A DNA stretch of 64,000 bases from Triangularia verruculosa (lineage: Eukaryota; Ascomycota; Sordariomycetes; Sordariales; Podosporaceae): NCBI GenBank assembly GCA_033296885.1, contig MU863927.1:62001-126000 (forward strand), given 5' to 3'. Within the stretch, counting starts at the first letter, position 1. Every line of letters starts with the position of its first letter. The notes under the pieces were generated by a model. That model did not search any database. It had not been told where the DNA came from and was given only the letters and a program-made list of their open reading frames with translations. Of this stretch, positions 1 to 11,501 are shown piece by piece. The translations under genes were made by a program, and so were the position numbers.

Positions 1-348
1 GGGAACGCTGGAGTAGCAACAAGCAACAGGGCAACACACACCAGACAGAGAGCGAGAAAAAGAGACAGAGAGAGAGAGAGAGAGAGAGATTAAAACAAAC
101 GTGTTTTCCTAGATCATCCATCTAGCCCAGGCTGCTGCTGTCTGTGCTGCTGCTGCTCGGAGGTGCTTTTTTTTGCTGTTGCTGTTGCTGTTGTTTGGTG
201 TCGTTGTTGCACATGCCCCAGCCCGTACCTACAGTAGAAGGTTGAAGGTAGAAGGAAACAGCTTCAGCTCCAGTACACACGCTGTCAGATCAGCCACCTG
301 CACGCCATCGCCAACACCAAGACGTCAACGTCAAACGCCCTCAACGTC
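1..348. other. Leader/promoter of the otubain gene
   Basis: No gene is seen here. It holds a (GA)n tract near 52-89 and a CTG/GTT-rich pyrimidine stretch near 131-195, which suggests the promoter and 5' untranslated leader of the deubiquitinase gene starting at 349. The true left boundary lies outside the window. Confidence 0.5.
52..89. repeat. (GA)n microsatellite
   Basis: An almost uninterrupted run of GA dinucleotides, about 260 bp upstream of the otubain start codon. It is probably promoter or leader sequence; no function can be shown from sequence. Confidence 0.85.
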
Positions 349-2324
349 ATGTACGAACCAGACCCATCGGCACAGTTCATCCACCAGGTGTCGGCTGGAT
401 ACTCGCTGCCCCAGACACTGCCGCAGTACACATTCGATGAGACACCGCTGCGCTTAACAGACCGGCGTGGACGCGGTGGTGGATTCGGCGGATTGGGAGG
501 CCCTGGAGCGGGAAGTGCGGCCGGCAGAGCTGCCACTGGGTCCCTGCTCTATTCGCCCATTTTCAGCACACCAGCAAGTGCCAACAACGCGGCCATCGGC
601 CCCGCATCTTCTGCCGCCGGCCATTTCAACTACCACCCCACCTCTACCACCACCGCCTCTGCTCTCCCATCTTCGGTTCCCCCAACCACACACCACCGGT
701 CCTCGCCGCCGCATTTCCCAATTGCAAAGATGGACCCAGCCCCCGAGGATCTCGTCGCCCAGGAGGCGGCTGCCCGGGAATACCAACCCCAGCTTGAGGT
801 ATGTTTCTCTCTCCTCTGTCTCTCTCTTAATACATGCCCATGCTCACCACTGTGTCTTGTCACGCATACAGGGCCCATTCGTGGGCGAAAAGACGCCCAG
901 CACCGCCATCACCCACGAGTATGCCAAGGCCGACCCCATATACATCCAGAAGACGGCGGTACGTGCATTGCATACTGGTGCTCATGCTGTTTATTCCATC
1001 CACCTTCAGACAACTTGGCTAACATGGCTTGACAGGTGTTACCCCAGACTTACTCGCATTACCGTCCGATCCAAGGTGACGGGAACTGTGGCTGGCGCGG
1101 TAAGTCGGGAATGTTCCCATGTGCTTATTCTGGGCCATCTGCTGACTGTCGTCACTAGCCATTGCCTTTGGCTACTTTGAGACGCTGGTGAAAGGCGGTG
1201 ACAAGGGCCAGGTCGAAGCCGAGAAGCTGCGCCTTGAAGGGCTCAACAGCTTCATCGAGGTTCAGGGCGGCCACTCCCCCTATGTCTATTCTGACTTTGT
1301 CGAGGAGACCCTGCTCCTCTTGGACAGGGTTGCCGCATTGATCGGCAACCCTGAACAAGCCATGAGGGAGGTGTACTCGACTTTCAACGACTCGGAACTT
1401 GCCAACGCCATCATGTACCACTTCCGCCTGCTAGCCAGTTCCTATCTGAAGGGCAACCAGGACGCGTATGCCGCCTTTGTCGAGCATGAGGGAGGCGTGC
1501 AGGGCTATTGCACCAGCACACTGGAGCGTCCTCACGTCGAAATTGATCACCTCGGTCTTTCGTTGCTTGTTGACATCCTGCTAAAACCTGTTGGCTTTGT
1601 TTTGCAGGTTGCCTACCTCGACCGCAGTCAAGGCTCTGAAGTCAATACCTACCGGTTTCCGGAGGAGGCTAGGAATCAGCATCCATCGACGCTTGGCCCC
1701 ATCATCTACCTGCTCTATCGGCCTGATCATTATGACCTTCTTTACCCTGCCGAACCCGAGCCAATTCCTGAGCCAATTACGGTGCAGGTTCACCGCGTGG
1801 CATTTTCACCCGCGTATGATATCGCCAGCGCCTCAGTGCCCATGCACAACAACTATGGTCTCAACCTGGGAGCCCTTGCGATGCTCCCTGGCTTTGGAGC
1901 ACCGCCACCAGGCCTAGCTCCAACTATTTTGGATACAAGCCCCTCCCCCTTATCGGCTTACAGCCCAAGTCCCACGTCAACCTGGATGACTTCCCCCTTT
2001 GCCGAGCCTCCTCAGCAACCGTCACCAGTTTCAGTCCAGGCAGCCCCAATTCCCATGTCGATGCCTATTCCTACAGCGCCGGTAGGAGCTCCCGTGGCGC
2101 CCTTGCAAACGCACCCACTGCGTTTCAGCGAGTATTGCCAGCTGCCCGAGTACGTTGAGAACGACACGTGGCGCGAACCCAGCTTCCAGACGTCGACTTT
2201 CAGGAACAGCCACTTCAATGTGGCTCACTACAACAACCCAAACTTCCAGCCAGAGGAGTATCGACCCGGGATTGACGACCACGAGGCACCAGCACGAAGT
2301 GGGAGGAAACGGGCCAGCGTCTGA
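349..2324 (+). CDS. Otubain-family (C65) deubiquitinating cysteine protease
   Basis: Predicted ubiquitin thioesterase of the otubain (peptidase C65) family, which cleaves ubiquitin from proteins or chains. Exons by frame and splice motifs: 349-798, 872-958, 1036-1099, 1159-2324 (about 588 aa). Residues 1-150 are a low-complexity, Pro/Ser/Gly-rich N-terminal extension. The catalytic nucleophile is in QGDGNCGWR (Cys about 197), just before the third intron. The family tail follows: an AYLDRSQG segment, then YLLYRPDHYDLLY with the catalytic His near residue 391. The C-terminal 180 residues are Pro/Gln-rich and contain YCQLPEYVENDTWREPSF, a pattern I do not recognise. It is much longer than human OTUB1 because of both tails. 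I chose the first ATG of the open frame; the later Met near 730 would remove the extension. The family is confident; the substrate is unknown. Confidence 0.9.
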
Positions 2325-5247
2325 CAATTACGGGAACAGGGAAAGAGAAGGAGTTCGAGATGATGGCTGGCTGCGCCAACCAGTTGACCTAGTACAGTAC
2401 ACATAACAGATTTCACAAAAAGCTTGGTAGTGGAGTGGAGGAACATAATACCCAACGTTAGCGAGCGGGGGAGAGGGAGAAGCAGCTCATTGGCGACAAT
2501 CGATATATTGGCAGCATCAGCATCGAGGGTGGTAGCGGCGTTCGTTTATCTATCCCAACCCGCGAAAGCACATGCAGCATCTCCCGGCTTATTTCGAATA
2601 TCTCTCAGCAATTCATTCAGGGGCGCATGGAACGCGACGCTTGCTTTGATTTTTTGAACCGGCAAATTCCACGATAATTCCCTCACCACACAACCTCCAG
2701 GATCATGGGAAAAGGACGGGGATTTTATTTTACTGGCGAGTCCTTATTTTTTGGACCAGATGCCAGAATGGACCTATACGAAGCCGAGCGCAACCTTTTC
2801 GTGGAATGCATACATCAGCATCACTGTTTGTGACAGAGGAGCGACTGCAAGGCTCTTCTTTATTTGTCACCTTAACTTTCTGGGAGTTCTGGTCGTTGAA
2901 GCAGCGGAGTGTTTGGTTTATTTCTTGGTTTTCTGCTCATTTATTGCGTTTGTGCTGTCTTTTGACATCTCTCTCATGATACACAGGTGTTCAGGAATGG
3001 GAATTGTAGTCTTTTGTTCTTGTTTTGCGTTTTGCCTTGATTATGTGTTTTCTTCAAGGTTTATCGGTTGCATCATTTTCTAATCAACATCTGAGGCCGG
3101 AGAGCAAAAGAGGCGTGGAAAGGAAGGGGGTAGGGATAAGTGGAAGGGGGGTCAAAAAGCGAGGGCCACACCGGGGGGTTAGGGAAGACAGGAAGTGAAT
3201 ATCGGAGGAATAAGGTGGCGTTGCATATGCCAACACGGAGGCTACGGAGAATACGGAGAATATTTCCCAGAAGGCACAATCAAACCAGAATTTTCCTATG
3301 GGCTGGCTCGATTGTGCAATGCGTGATGTATGTGTGTGAGCATGGCATGGCTGAAAAACGACAGACCGGCCCCTTTCTGAGGTGAGCGGGGCGCGCCTGG
3401 GCGGGAGAGCAGGGCCGACGAGCCGGACGGGCAAGCGACGACGTATATGTGCAGAGGGAGAAAGGGCAGAAGGAAGAGAAAAAAATTGGCAATATTCGGG
3501 CCGGATTTTGAGAACAGTTGAGTACTATAATCATAACTTAAAAGGGCGATGATTATTTTGGGATTGCGGTACCTTTGGTGTAGGTTAGGTTATATTGGAC
3601 CGGTGTAAGATTGCAGATGAGATGGAAGCCCACTCAGACAATTGGATGTTTGTGAACAAAGTGCAATTTTTTTCCCCCTTGGGGCGATCAGATGGAAAGC
3701 TACAATCAACATTACCTAGGTTAGCTTTTTTTGCTTGTGGTGCCTGACAGTTGTGACTTTGGTTGTACTTGTTTCCTGATGGGTAGTGGATGAAAACATT
3801 GGCTCGGAAGGAACGGACTGGGTCTTTTTTTTTTTGCTGCAGATGTGGAAGATTATTTGTCATATTCGGATTTTTTGAGAGCCTTGTACAGGTAGGTACC
3901 TAGGTAAGGTAGGTTACCGCATTTATGGGAATGGCAATTGACACGTAACATCAGATCGATCCTTTGGGGGGATGGGGGGTAAATAAAAGCAAATCAGGCA
4001 GAAGAAATGGTTCTGCAATTGGTTGGTTGGTTGGGGAGTTGAGCTGGATGTGTTGGATAGGTGCATACCTATGTACATACCAGGCGAGGCTAGGTAGGTA
4101 CAATGAAAGACAGGCAGTCAAGGTATAATTATGCAAGCACACAGACGACACCATGAGATTGGAGATGTGTTGTTCTCATTGGTAGAGATGCAAGTTTTGG
4201 TGAGAAGGTTTTTTTTTTTTTTCTTTCTTTGACAGGACACTGCGCGTTCTGTACGTACATTGAGGGCGGGGGGTGGTGGTGGTGGTTTATTGGTTGAGAA
4301 TTTTAACTAATTGGCAAACAAAAATTGTGAAAAGACCGGGAAGGCTTATTACGTACTTGCATACAGTTTAGGTACAGTACCTAGCTAACGGATGAGCGTG
4401 TTTCATGTTTCAGTTCCTGTCGTGACTTTGTCTAACTTATCCGTGGCGTTTATGCAAGATGTGATGAGGTGTTCGTGGTGATGATGCCCCGAGAGAAACG
4501 TAAAGGACAAGCAATTGGCGGCCTGGGGAGAGGTGAAAAAAGGATAAAGATACCCGAGCCAAAATTGATGCGGTAGCAGTTTGAGTTGACAGGGAGATGT
4601 ATATCTTCTTCATCAGTACCGTAGCTGAGGTAGCTTACTAAGTTTAAAGATAGCAGGTTGCTTTACGGTTTTATTATAACATGCCCAGGGTAGACAGTCA
4701 GGTAGGTAATTTATTCAACCTACGGAGATAACTTGACATTGGAGAAAGCCGAGATGTCAGACTTTTCAGCATCAGAGCTTTTTCTGTGCGTTTGTTCTAC
4801 AGGGTTCTTGCGATGTCGGAGCAGAAAAAAAGCAAAAGCTGAACAACAACCTGCAGAATGCCATGTCGAATCAGAAGGCTGGGTGCGTGTAAGCGCGTGC
4901 TCGCCTGTGTTTGTGTGTATCATTTATGCATACGGCTATCGCCATATGTGAAAACAATCTCCAACAGGAAAAGCTGAGTTATGACAGGTCCAATATTTTG
5001 TGCATTTTTGTTTTGTTTTGCGCTTGATTACGTGCTTTTCGTCATTCATGATAGAACATGATGGTGAGAAAATGATATCAGATATCATGTCCATGTTTGC
5101 CGATGAGATAGCCGAGCAAGATTGAAGGTTTGACTGGGTGCTGTACCCTTGTTTTTATTCTCAGCAATTTATGCGGCACAATATATATATATACCTACCA
5201 TCGACTTTGTACATAGCTTTATACAAATATTTACAAACCCCGCCCTC
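2325..5247. other. 2.9-kb convergent intergenic region
   Basis: Lies between the 3' ends of the otubain (+) and LIP2-like (-) genes. No open frame here resembles a known protein. It contains T-runs (near 3828 and 4208), a GGT-rich patch near 4270, a short (TA)n near 5180 and several copies of the AGGTAGGTAC/TACCTAGGT motif (about 3890-3915, 4060-4100, 4370-4385, 4700). It is probably untranslated and spacer DNA. Confidence 0.5.
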
Positions 5248-6183
5248 TTAAACTCCCCTATTCAGCGCCTCCTCCACCCATCCTATCTTCACGCCCTTCC
5301 AAACATCATTGATATACTCCCGCTCCCCCTGCTCCTCCCCTTCCTCGCTCTTATCGATCGCCTCCTCCAGCAATCTAAGCACCCTCTCCACGCCCATCTT
5401 CTCAACCCCCCCGTCAACCTCTATCCTCCTCGCCAGCTCCCCCGCCCAGCCATCCGCCACCTCCTCCGTCCCCCGTAGCACTTGATCCGCAGGCAACCGC
5501 TCCCTGACACAAGTCACCGTCTTGCCCTCGATCCCGCAAGCAACGATCCTCTTCCAGGGGTTGGCCTTCTCATCGGTTACGTCCGCGGTGGACGGCATGT
5601 CGACGTTGATGGCCGTGCCCAGGCCGGAGATGTGTCTCCGGAGATGGACCCCCAGCGCGGCGATCTTCCGCTCTTCTTTTCCCTCTACTGCGGTCCAGAC
5701 GCCGGGATCTTCCGTCGTGAAGGCTTCGATCCGGAAGAGGCTGCGGAGGGTGGAGATGGTGGTGTTTTCTAGCAGGCGGGAGTAGCAGCGGACGGTGAAC
5801 TGCTTGTGGGACCTGGAGTGGATGTCTAGGACCGGCCAGAGGACGATTTGACCGGGGCCGTGGTAAGTCGTCAGGCCGCCTCTGGGGGAGTGGGAGGTTG
5901 TTACCGGGAGGGTGGTGGTCCCCCCGGCCAAAGATAGTGGTTGGGATAGCCGGGCTATTTCTGACTGGGATAGGGGTGAGGACTGCCGGCGGCCAAGGGT
6001 GTAAATCGGGAGTGGGGTAAAGGATATTAGCGCTGGTGGAGGGGGTGGACCAGAGGGCGAGTCCTTGTGGTCGAGGTGTTGACGGCGGAGCAGTGACTGT
6101 AGTTTGGAGGCTAGGGAGTACGGGGGAAAGTGAGAGGGGTTGTGGGACGGGAAGTGGAGGTGTTGGAGTCGTAGGGGAGCCAT
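5248..6183 (-). CDS. LIP2: Lipoyl(octanoyl) transferase (LipB/LIP2 type), mitochondrial
   Basis: Octanoyltransferase of lipoate synthesis: it moves octanoate from mitochondrial acyl carrier protein to lipoyl domains such as that of the H protein, after which lipoyl synthase adds sulfur. Single exon, 311 aa. The LipB signature is clear: RGGLTTYHGPGQIVLWPVLD near residues 102-121, then the lysine segment ERKIAALGVHLRR, then GTAINVD, and ACGIEGKTVTCV carrying the catalytic Cys. The N-terminus (MAPLRLQHLHFPSH...) is basic and Ser/His-rich, compatible with mitochondrial import, though partly replaced by a Pro-rich loop. Length is in the usual fungal range. It ends facing the otubain gene; its 5' side faces a 1.4-kb spacer before Rsm22, which reads in the same direction. 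Confidence 0.93.
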   Translation of the reverse strand: MAPLRLQHLHFPSHNPSHFPPYSLASKLQSLLRRQHLDHKDSPSGPPPPPALISFTPLPIYTLGRRQSSPLSQSEIARLSQPLSLAGGTTTLPVTTSHSPRGGLTTYHGPGQIVLWPVLDIHSRSHKQFTVRCYSRLLENTTISTLRSLFRIEAFTTEDPGVWTAVEGKEERKIAALGVHLRRHISGLGTAINVDMPSTADVTDEKANPWKRIVACGIEGKTVTCVRERLPADQVLRGTEEVADGWAGELARRIEVDGGVEKMGVERVLRLLEEAIDKSEEGEEQGEREYINDVWKGVKIGWVEEALNRGV

Positions 6184-7555
6184 CTCATCCTCCGTTTTTC
6201 CAATAAGAGTTGATATGAGGCTGGCGATGATGGTGATAGCCGGTGTGTTTCCTCGGCGAGGCTGAAAGGAGGATACCTCACGAGGCTAGTACGTTACAAA
6301 AATAGACGATGGTGATGTTTACGTAACTACACCCAGAGTCTAGATTCCCAGGAGTTTCTTGGGAGCAAAGGGTGATGGAGTCAGAACCCTGATCGCCTTT
6401 GCATGGCCCCCCAGTCGCGTATGTACACAAATCTCGTGAGAACCTTGGCTTGGAGTCAGCGAACTGGGCACAGACCGTTATTGGCGTCGATAATGCGTTG
6501 GGTAAAACCGGCCAGATGGGAAGGAGGTGTGGAAGTGATGCTTTGACGGAAGTTGCCGAAGGGGTGTGTGCCGAGTGGTGAGATACAGGGCTTGGGATGG
6601 TGGTCAAAGTGGTATCGCGCAACTGCGTGGTCGGCGAGCTAGCGTCGTCACGGCGCTATCGTGCTCGTAACTAACGGTTTTATGGTCACAGTTGCGAGTG
6701 TGTGAGAGCCGTTGATACCTTCCGGCCGTCAGGGTAGTTTCGGTTTCAGGCCGTTGGGACGTCCTTTTGTTGCGCATGGTGGAGCCCCGCGGGATTCGGC
6801 GCGCTAAGGCTCGGGTCTTGCGGGTTTTGCGGGGCTGGTGGCCCATGTTCGCCCTGGCTTTCGGGATGCTAGTGGGGTCTGGCAAAAATTCAAGGAAAAG
6901 CAAGAAAACCGAAAAGTCGGGGCCGAGCCGGTCGGCGTTCTGCCCCCGCTCCAGCAGGAGTGGACCGTTTCCATTGGTGGGCCCGTCCCCGTTCTTAGCG
7001 AGTGGAGAACATGAATTGTCGTCAACGGCATAAGCCGAACAGGGTTGCACTTTTGCCATTTGACATTTCTTGGCACAGGCCCCCCCCTCCCCTCCTGTAC
7101 TAATTACTGTCTGGCGTCTTTTACGAGATAGCGTGTGGCCCACCGAAGGAGGTTCTTGAAGGTGGTACAACAACCGTCTGCAAATGCAGAGCTAATGCCA
7201 GGTCATCACCCGTCAAAGAAAGGGGTTGGAAGGAATCAAGTTTTTATCACGATCAACCTATTGCTTGAAAGCGGTGTGCGGCCCTGCTGTAGAGATCCAA
7301 TAGACAGGTCATCTACCGTTGCACTTGGGTGAGCGTTTGTCACAAGGCAGAGTCACATCGACTGATGCAGAGGGGTGGTTTGCAGTAGCCCATCAACTAA
7401 TTTTCTGCGTTATGTATGCAGTGACGGGAAAGAAAAAGCAATGCCGTATGCAAGGACAAACAGATGCCCCTCAACTGCTCCGTAGAGAACCTGAAGCACC
7501 TCTTTCATGGTCTCATTCTATTGTACAGCATACTATACAGCCAAAGACTTGTGGC
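6184..7555. other. Intergenic region upstream of LIP2 and downstream of RSM22
   Basis: About 1.4 kb without a supported gene. Both strands carry short open frames (for example near 6604-7173 and 6767-7033), but they overlap each other, are rich in Arg/Pro/Ser and match nothing I know. It likely contains the LIP2 promoter and the RSM22 3' untranslated region. Confidence 0.45.
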
Positions 7556-10246
7556 TTAGTAGTCCTTGCTCTTCAGATACTCGGCATCTTCAATGTCATC
7601 CGGATCTGGAAGCTCATTGGCACCCATCTCCTCCATCAGATTCTCAATCTTGACCTTCTTGCCACCCTTGGTCCTCCTCTGCTCGGGAGCCCTGCCGCGA
7701 GCGTGCTTCTCATATGCACCAGTGACACCAAACTGCGGATGCACATTGATCTCCACCACCTTGTCCTTCCTCCTACCCGCCGACTCCAGAGCCCTTCGGG
7801 AGCGGACGCCGGCATCTTTCACCACGGTGGCTTCCTGTCCGGCCCTGCCAAGGCGAACGTTGCGAAGGGTACGCGTCTTGGCGCCCAGGGCCCAGAGGTC
7901 GCCCCACTGCGCCTTGCGAGCGTCTCGGTACGCCTGCTTGGAGAACGACTTGGACACCACCCACCGCTCAATCGTGGCCTGCGGTGTGCACAAGTCGAGT
8001 GTAACATGGCCGTGGCGCTTGAGCGGTGGGAGGATGTTGCGAGGCAGCGAGAGCGGATGTGGCTGCTTGCTATCTTCGGCCTCGTAGCCCTCGAAAGCGA
8101 GATTCGAAGCCTCCTTGCCCTGCACGTAGACGGGTGCATGATCAGACGTCGTTGACGGGCCGGCATCGGATGACACGTCAGCAGCAGAGCCTGCCGACGA
8201 CGCATGTCCCTCTGGGTAAGCACCCCTGCGCACGGCGATATAACTGAAGCTGATGTCCTCATGGCTGCGCCGAGAGGCACCAACAATCTGCTGCAGGAAG
8301 GGAGGTCGGATGTAGCGCTGTTGAAAGTGGCAGAAATCCTTGCGGCCGGGACTGAAACCGGCGTGGTGATACATGGGGCACTTTTGGTGGTTGGTACAGG
8401 GTGCGATAATCATGCCAGGCTCGCGGACATGCTGAGATGCGGTCCGGACCTCTTCAGCGCGAGGCTCCGAATGGGGTGGGATGATGAAGTTGTCCAAGAT
8501 GCGGTCCCTAGCGTCGGCTACAGCCTCGAAACCTCGCGGGTGTCCCTTCTCCAGAAGAATAAGCACGCCACCTTCCGGATTGAGCATTTTCCAAAGGTTG
8601 TCCAACATGTCTTTCCGCTTGTACTCCTTGTCGAGCGGCATCATCAAGTGGGACGCAATGATAACATCGTACTCCTTCCGCGGTGCAGGCTTGTCACCGA
8701 CGCCGAGATCGTGTTCACTGGCTACATGCAAGTAATCCGGCAGACGGGGCAGGAAGGTCGTGTTGTGCAAAAAGCGGGAGACACGATGCCGAAGGTGCTC
8801 GTTGCCGACGATCGTCGTTTTTTTCCCAGGGGGGTACCGACCCGATACCTCCCCGTTCTCACGGAGAATGTCCCACTCAGCCTGGAGTACCTGCTGCCAG
8901 GCGGCGAGAGCGGCGCCACCAGCGCCGACGTCCAGCACTCGAGGGCCTTGCCCACCATCCCGTGCAAGCAGGCCTCTCAGCCACTCAGGCCCAAGCCTCT
9001 TCCTTACCTCCACTAAAGTGCTCATGGCAGTGGCATACACCGGAGGCATGATGGTAGCGAGGAACGTGTCGGCCTCGATTTCTGACATCCAGCCAACACT
9101 GGCCTGCAGACCCAGTCCCTTTTGTGGAACATTGACCTTTGACCTAGGTGATCCTGGACCATGAGGAAACCCAGGGCCACCGAGATTCTCCTCTCCGCAC
9201 TGCTTGATATGCGTATGATCAGTACGCTTTAGGAGCGTGCTGATCGGTTCAACGAAGCTCATCTTGGGCAAGTAGATGGTGCTGGGCGAAGTCTTGAACT
9301 TTCCCATAGAAGTAAACGGGTGCTCTCTCGAGTCTCTCATCTCGTCCACCTCAAACTCGGTCCCTGGCTCATACTCGTCGTCTTCCCGAATCTCCTCTTC
9401 TTCCTTTGGATAATCCTGCTCTGTGATGCCTTCATCTTCGTGAATCTCTTCGTGAATTTCTTCCATTGGGCGAAGTGCGGCAGCTGCCTCAAAATCGCGT
9501 TGCAGCTTCACCAATGCGTGGTACTCGCGTTGGTTATTGGCAGTGATATTGAGGTAGTCGACGTGCGCGTCGCTAAGTGGCGGCTGGGTGTCCTCTTGGT
9601 CCTGGACCTCGAGATTGGTAGCTTCCTCGGCCAATTCCCCTGGGAAGCCAGGCTCTGTGGTCTCGGCAGCCTCTACAGAACCTCCTGGTACCGAGGAGTT
9701 GATCCTGTATTGAACCTGCTCATAGTCTCCATGTTCCGTCTCCCTGAACAGAGCATGCTGGGGCGTTGACTCGTCGATAACCTCGCCATGCTCGTCCCGA
9801 AGCGGAAGACCGACATCCTCGGGCGCCGTCTCGCGTAGCGGAGGTCCGTATAGTCTTTCGTATACTTTGTATTCCTCGGCTGAAAGGTAGTCCTTTGGCA
9901 GGGTATTTCCAAATGTTTGCCTCGCCTGGCGCACTAGGATCTCGATTTCTTCTGCTGTTGCCTCTTCCGACCGGTGAGGTTCCTTCTCTGCTTGCCGTGG
10001 TTCGGCATTCTCCCCGCTCGGCGGGACTTCGTTGAAGACTCGTTTTGTCGTCGAGAATTGTCTGACGGAGCTTGGGTGTCGAGCTCTCGAACCAGGAGCT
10101 ATTGATGTTGCTGATACTGGTGTCGCGCGCGGGCGCAAAAACGGCCGGGATGCGATGCTGCGCGGCAGCAAAAGAGCATCATAAAATCCCAGAATCTGGG
10201 CCCGGCACCCGGGACACCTGGTCTGGAGTTTGCCGGCCGAGATCAT
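7556..10246 (-). CDS. RSM22: Mitochondrial small-ribosomal-subunit assembly factor Rsm22 (METTL17-like)
   Basis: Rsm22-family protein (human METTL17), a methyltransferase-fold factor needed to mature the mitochondrial small ribosomal subunit. Single exon, 896 aa. The N-terminus is Arg/Ser/Ala-rich with few acids (about residues 1-70, including RQFSTTKRVFNE), a good mitochondrial presequence. A long acidic region (about 75-310) precedes the Rossmann-like core with RVLDVGAGGAALAAWQQVL (SAM-binding-type glycine motif). The family's cysteine-rich zone follows: PCTNHQKCPMYHHAG and DFCHFQQRYIRPP, matching the residues that bind a [4Fe-4S] cluster in METTL17. The C-terminal part is basic (EQRRTKGGKKVKIENLMEEM). 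The S. pombe protein is fused to Cox11; no Cox11 part is present here. The first ATG was chosen because it starts the presequence. Confidence 0.9.
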   Translation of the reverse strand: MISAGKLQTRCPGCRAQILGFYDALLLPRSIASRPFLRPRATPVSATSIAPGSRARHPSSVRQFSTTKRVFNEVPPSGENAEPRQAEKEPHRSEEATAEEIEILVRQARQTFGNTLPKDYLSAEEYKVYERLYGPPLRETAPEDVGLPLRDEHGEVIDESTPQHALFRETEHGDYEQVQYRINSSVPGGSVEAAETTEPGFPGELAEEATNLEVQDQEDTQPPLSDAHVDYLNITANNQREYHALVKLQRDFEAAAALRPMEEIHEEIHEDEGITEQDYPKEEEEIREDDEYEPGTEFEVDEMRDSREHPFTSMGKFKTSPSTIYLPKMSFVEPISTLLKRTDHTHIKQCGEENLGGPGFPHGPGSPRSKVNVPQKGLGLQASVGWMSEIEADTFLATIMPPVYATAMSTLVEVRKRLGPEWLRGLLARDGGQGPRVLDVGAGGAALAAWQQVLQAEWDILRENGEVSGRYPPGKKTTIVGNEHLRHRVSRFLHNTTFLPRLPDYLHVASEHDLGVGDKPAPRKEYDVIIASHLMMPLDKEYKRKDMLDNLWKMLNPEGGVLILLEKGHPRGFEAVADARDRILDNFIIPPHSEPRAEEVRTASQHVREPGMIIAPCTNHQKCPMYHHAGFSPGRKDFCHFQQRYIRPPFLQQIVGASRRSHEDISFSYIAVRRGAYPEGHASSAGSAADVSSDAGPSTTSDHAPVYVQGKEASNLAFEGYEAEDSKQPHPLSLPRNILPPLKRHGHVTLDLCTPQATIERWVVSKSFSKQAYRDARKAQWGDLWALGAKTRTLRNVRLGRAGQEATVVKDAGVRSRRALESAGRRKDKVVEINVHPQFGVTGAYEKHARGRAPEQRRTKGGKKVKIENLMEEMGANELPDPDDIEDAEYLKSKDY

Positions 10247-10718
10247 GTCGTCCGTGGTGTTTTTGGAGGGGTTGAAAAGTGTTAAGAGGTTTGATGGGCG
10301 ATCGTCATGGGTGAGTTTTCAAGCTTGGAGGGGTCCAAGCTCGAGGGGCAAATGTTGAAATATCCCCTGCAGATGCCCACCCCTGTAATATATTGTAGCA
10401 AAGAAGACTTGTCGACAGAATACATATAGCAGGACATCGCATTCTACGTTCAGTTAGAGGGCTCATCTTTAACGATACCTAGGCGAGGGCAGATAGTATT
10501 GATACAACATGCCCTCAGACATGCATTGGTATGTATTGGCATACTCGCGTGCGAACTGGATTTTTCACAACCTGAACAACATGAATCCTCAAAATCTGTA
10601 TATGATTTAAATACCTAATGCGACCAAACAGTAAGCCAATCCGTATTATATGTATGAACCAGCTTGCTTGCTCCGAACGCCTTATCCCTGATCTGCTATA
10701 GCTGTTCCTCAAACCCAT
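10247..10718. other. Spacer between RSM22 and the thioredoxin gene
   Basis: About 470 bp with no gene. It should hold the RSM22 promoter and leader (next to 10246) and the 3' untranslated part of the thioredoxin gene. The sequence is AT-richer than the flanking exons. No further structure was seen. Confidence 0.5.
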
Positions 10719-11501
10719 TCACTCGCTTCCCAAATCATTCAGCGTCTTAAAAGTAGCCCGAGCTGCTGGCTTCCCACCCGGCCCAGTAGCTGGTTTGGCT
10801 TGCGGGGGCGGGTTGTGCTTGTTATACTTGGAGTTCTCTGCCGCCTTGTACGGATCCAGCTTCTCAATGTTAGCATTTCTCCCCTGGGGCTCTGGTATCC
10901 TTGCAAACTCACCGAAAACAGCGAAACAAAATACAGCCCGATGAAGCTCAGAATCGCATTGATCCACTGGTTGATATCCCAAGAGATGGGTCTCGCGACT
11001 CTTTGCCCGGAGCCAACTCTCTGACCCCCAACTGGTGTCCCGCCAAGTCTTTGGCCACCACCGCCGCTGAATGATGAGCCCGCTACGGCGCCGGGTCCGG
11101 CGAGCTTGACAGCGGCCTCGACTGCTGAAGTGAGAGCGGGGGGGTTGGCGCCCTGAACAGTCTTGATGACTGACCCGTTGTGGAGGATCAGGAAAGTCGG
11201 CATGGCGCGCACGCCGTACTGCTGGGATACCTCGCCTTGCGTGTCGACGTTTACCTTGACAAATGCAATCTTACGGGGTTTGGCGTACTTGTTGGCAAGA
11301 GACTCGAAATGAGGAGCGATCATCTTGCAAGGACCGCACCAGTCGGCGTAGACTTTACTCGTATGTTAGATATGGTGAGGCCAGCAGTAGTGTTGCGCAG
11401 CGCAACAGCTCGGTGGAGGACCACTTACAATCAGCGACAACTACAGCATGGCTGCTGACAGTTGAGCGCCAGTCCGCTGCGGAGGAGATCTGATCAGGCA
11501 T
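10719..11501 (-). CDS. Thioredoxin with C-terminal membrane segment
   Basis: Thioredoxin-fold disulfide reductase, 218 aa. Exons on the minus strand: 11501-11429, 11352-10913, 10862-10719. The 50-nt last intron has GTGAGT, a GCTAAC branch site and AG, and all junctions keep frame. The active site DFYADWCGPCK (Cys30/Cys33) is formed across the first intron. The thioredoxin domain continues through FVKVNVDTQGEVSQQYGVRAMPTF (cis-Pro at MPT) to about residue 115. After a Gly-rich linker comes a hydrophobic helix, QWINAILSFIGLYFVSLF, that looks like a membrane anchor, then a short Lys/Pro-rich tail. The anchor suggests a membrane-attached rather than free cytosolic thioredoxin; which membrane cannot be said. 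It is transcribed divergently from the SPOUT methyltransferase gene. Confidence 0.9.
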
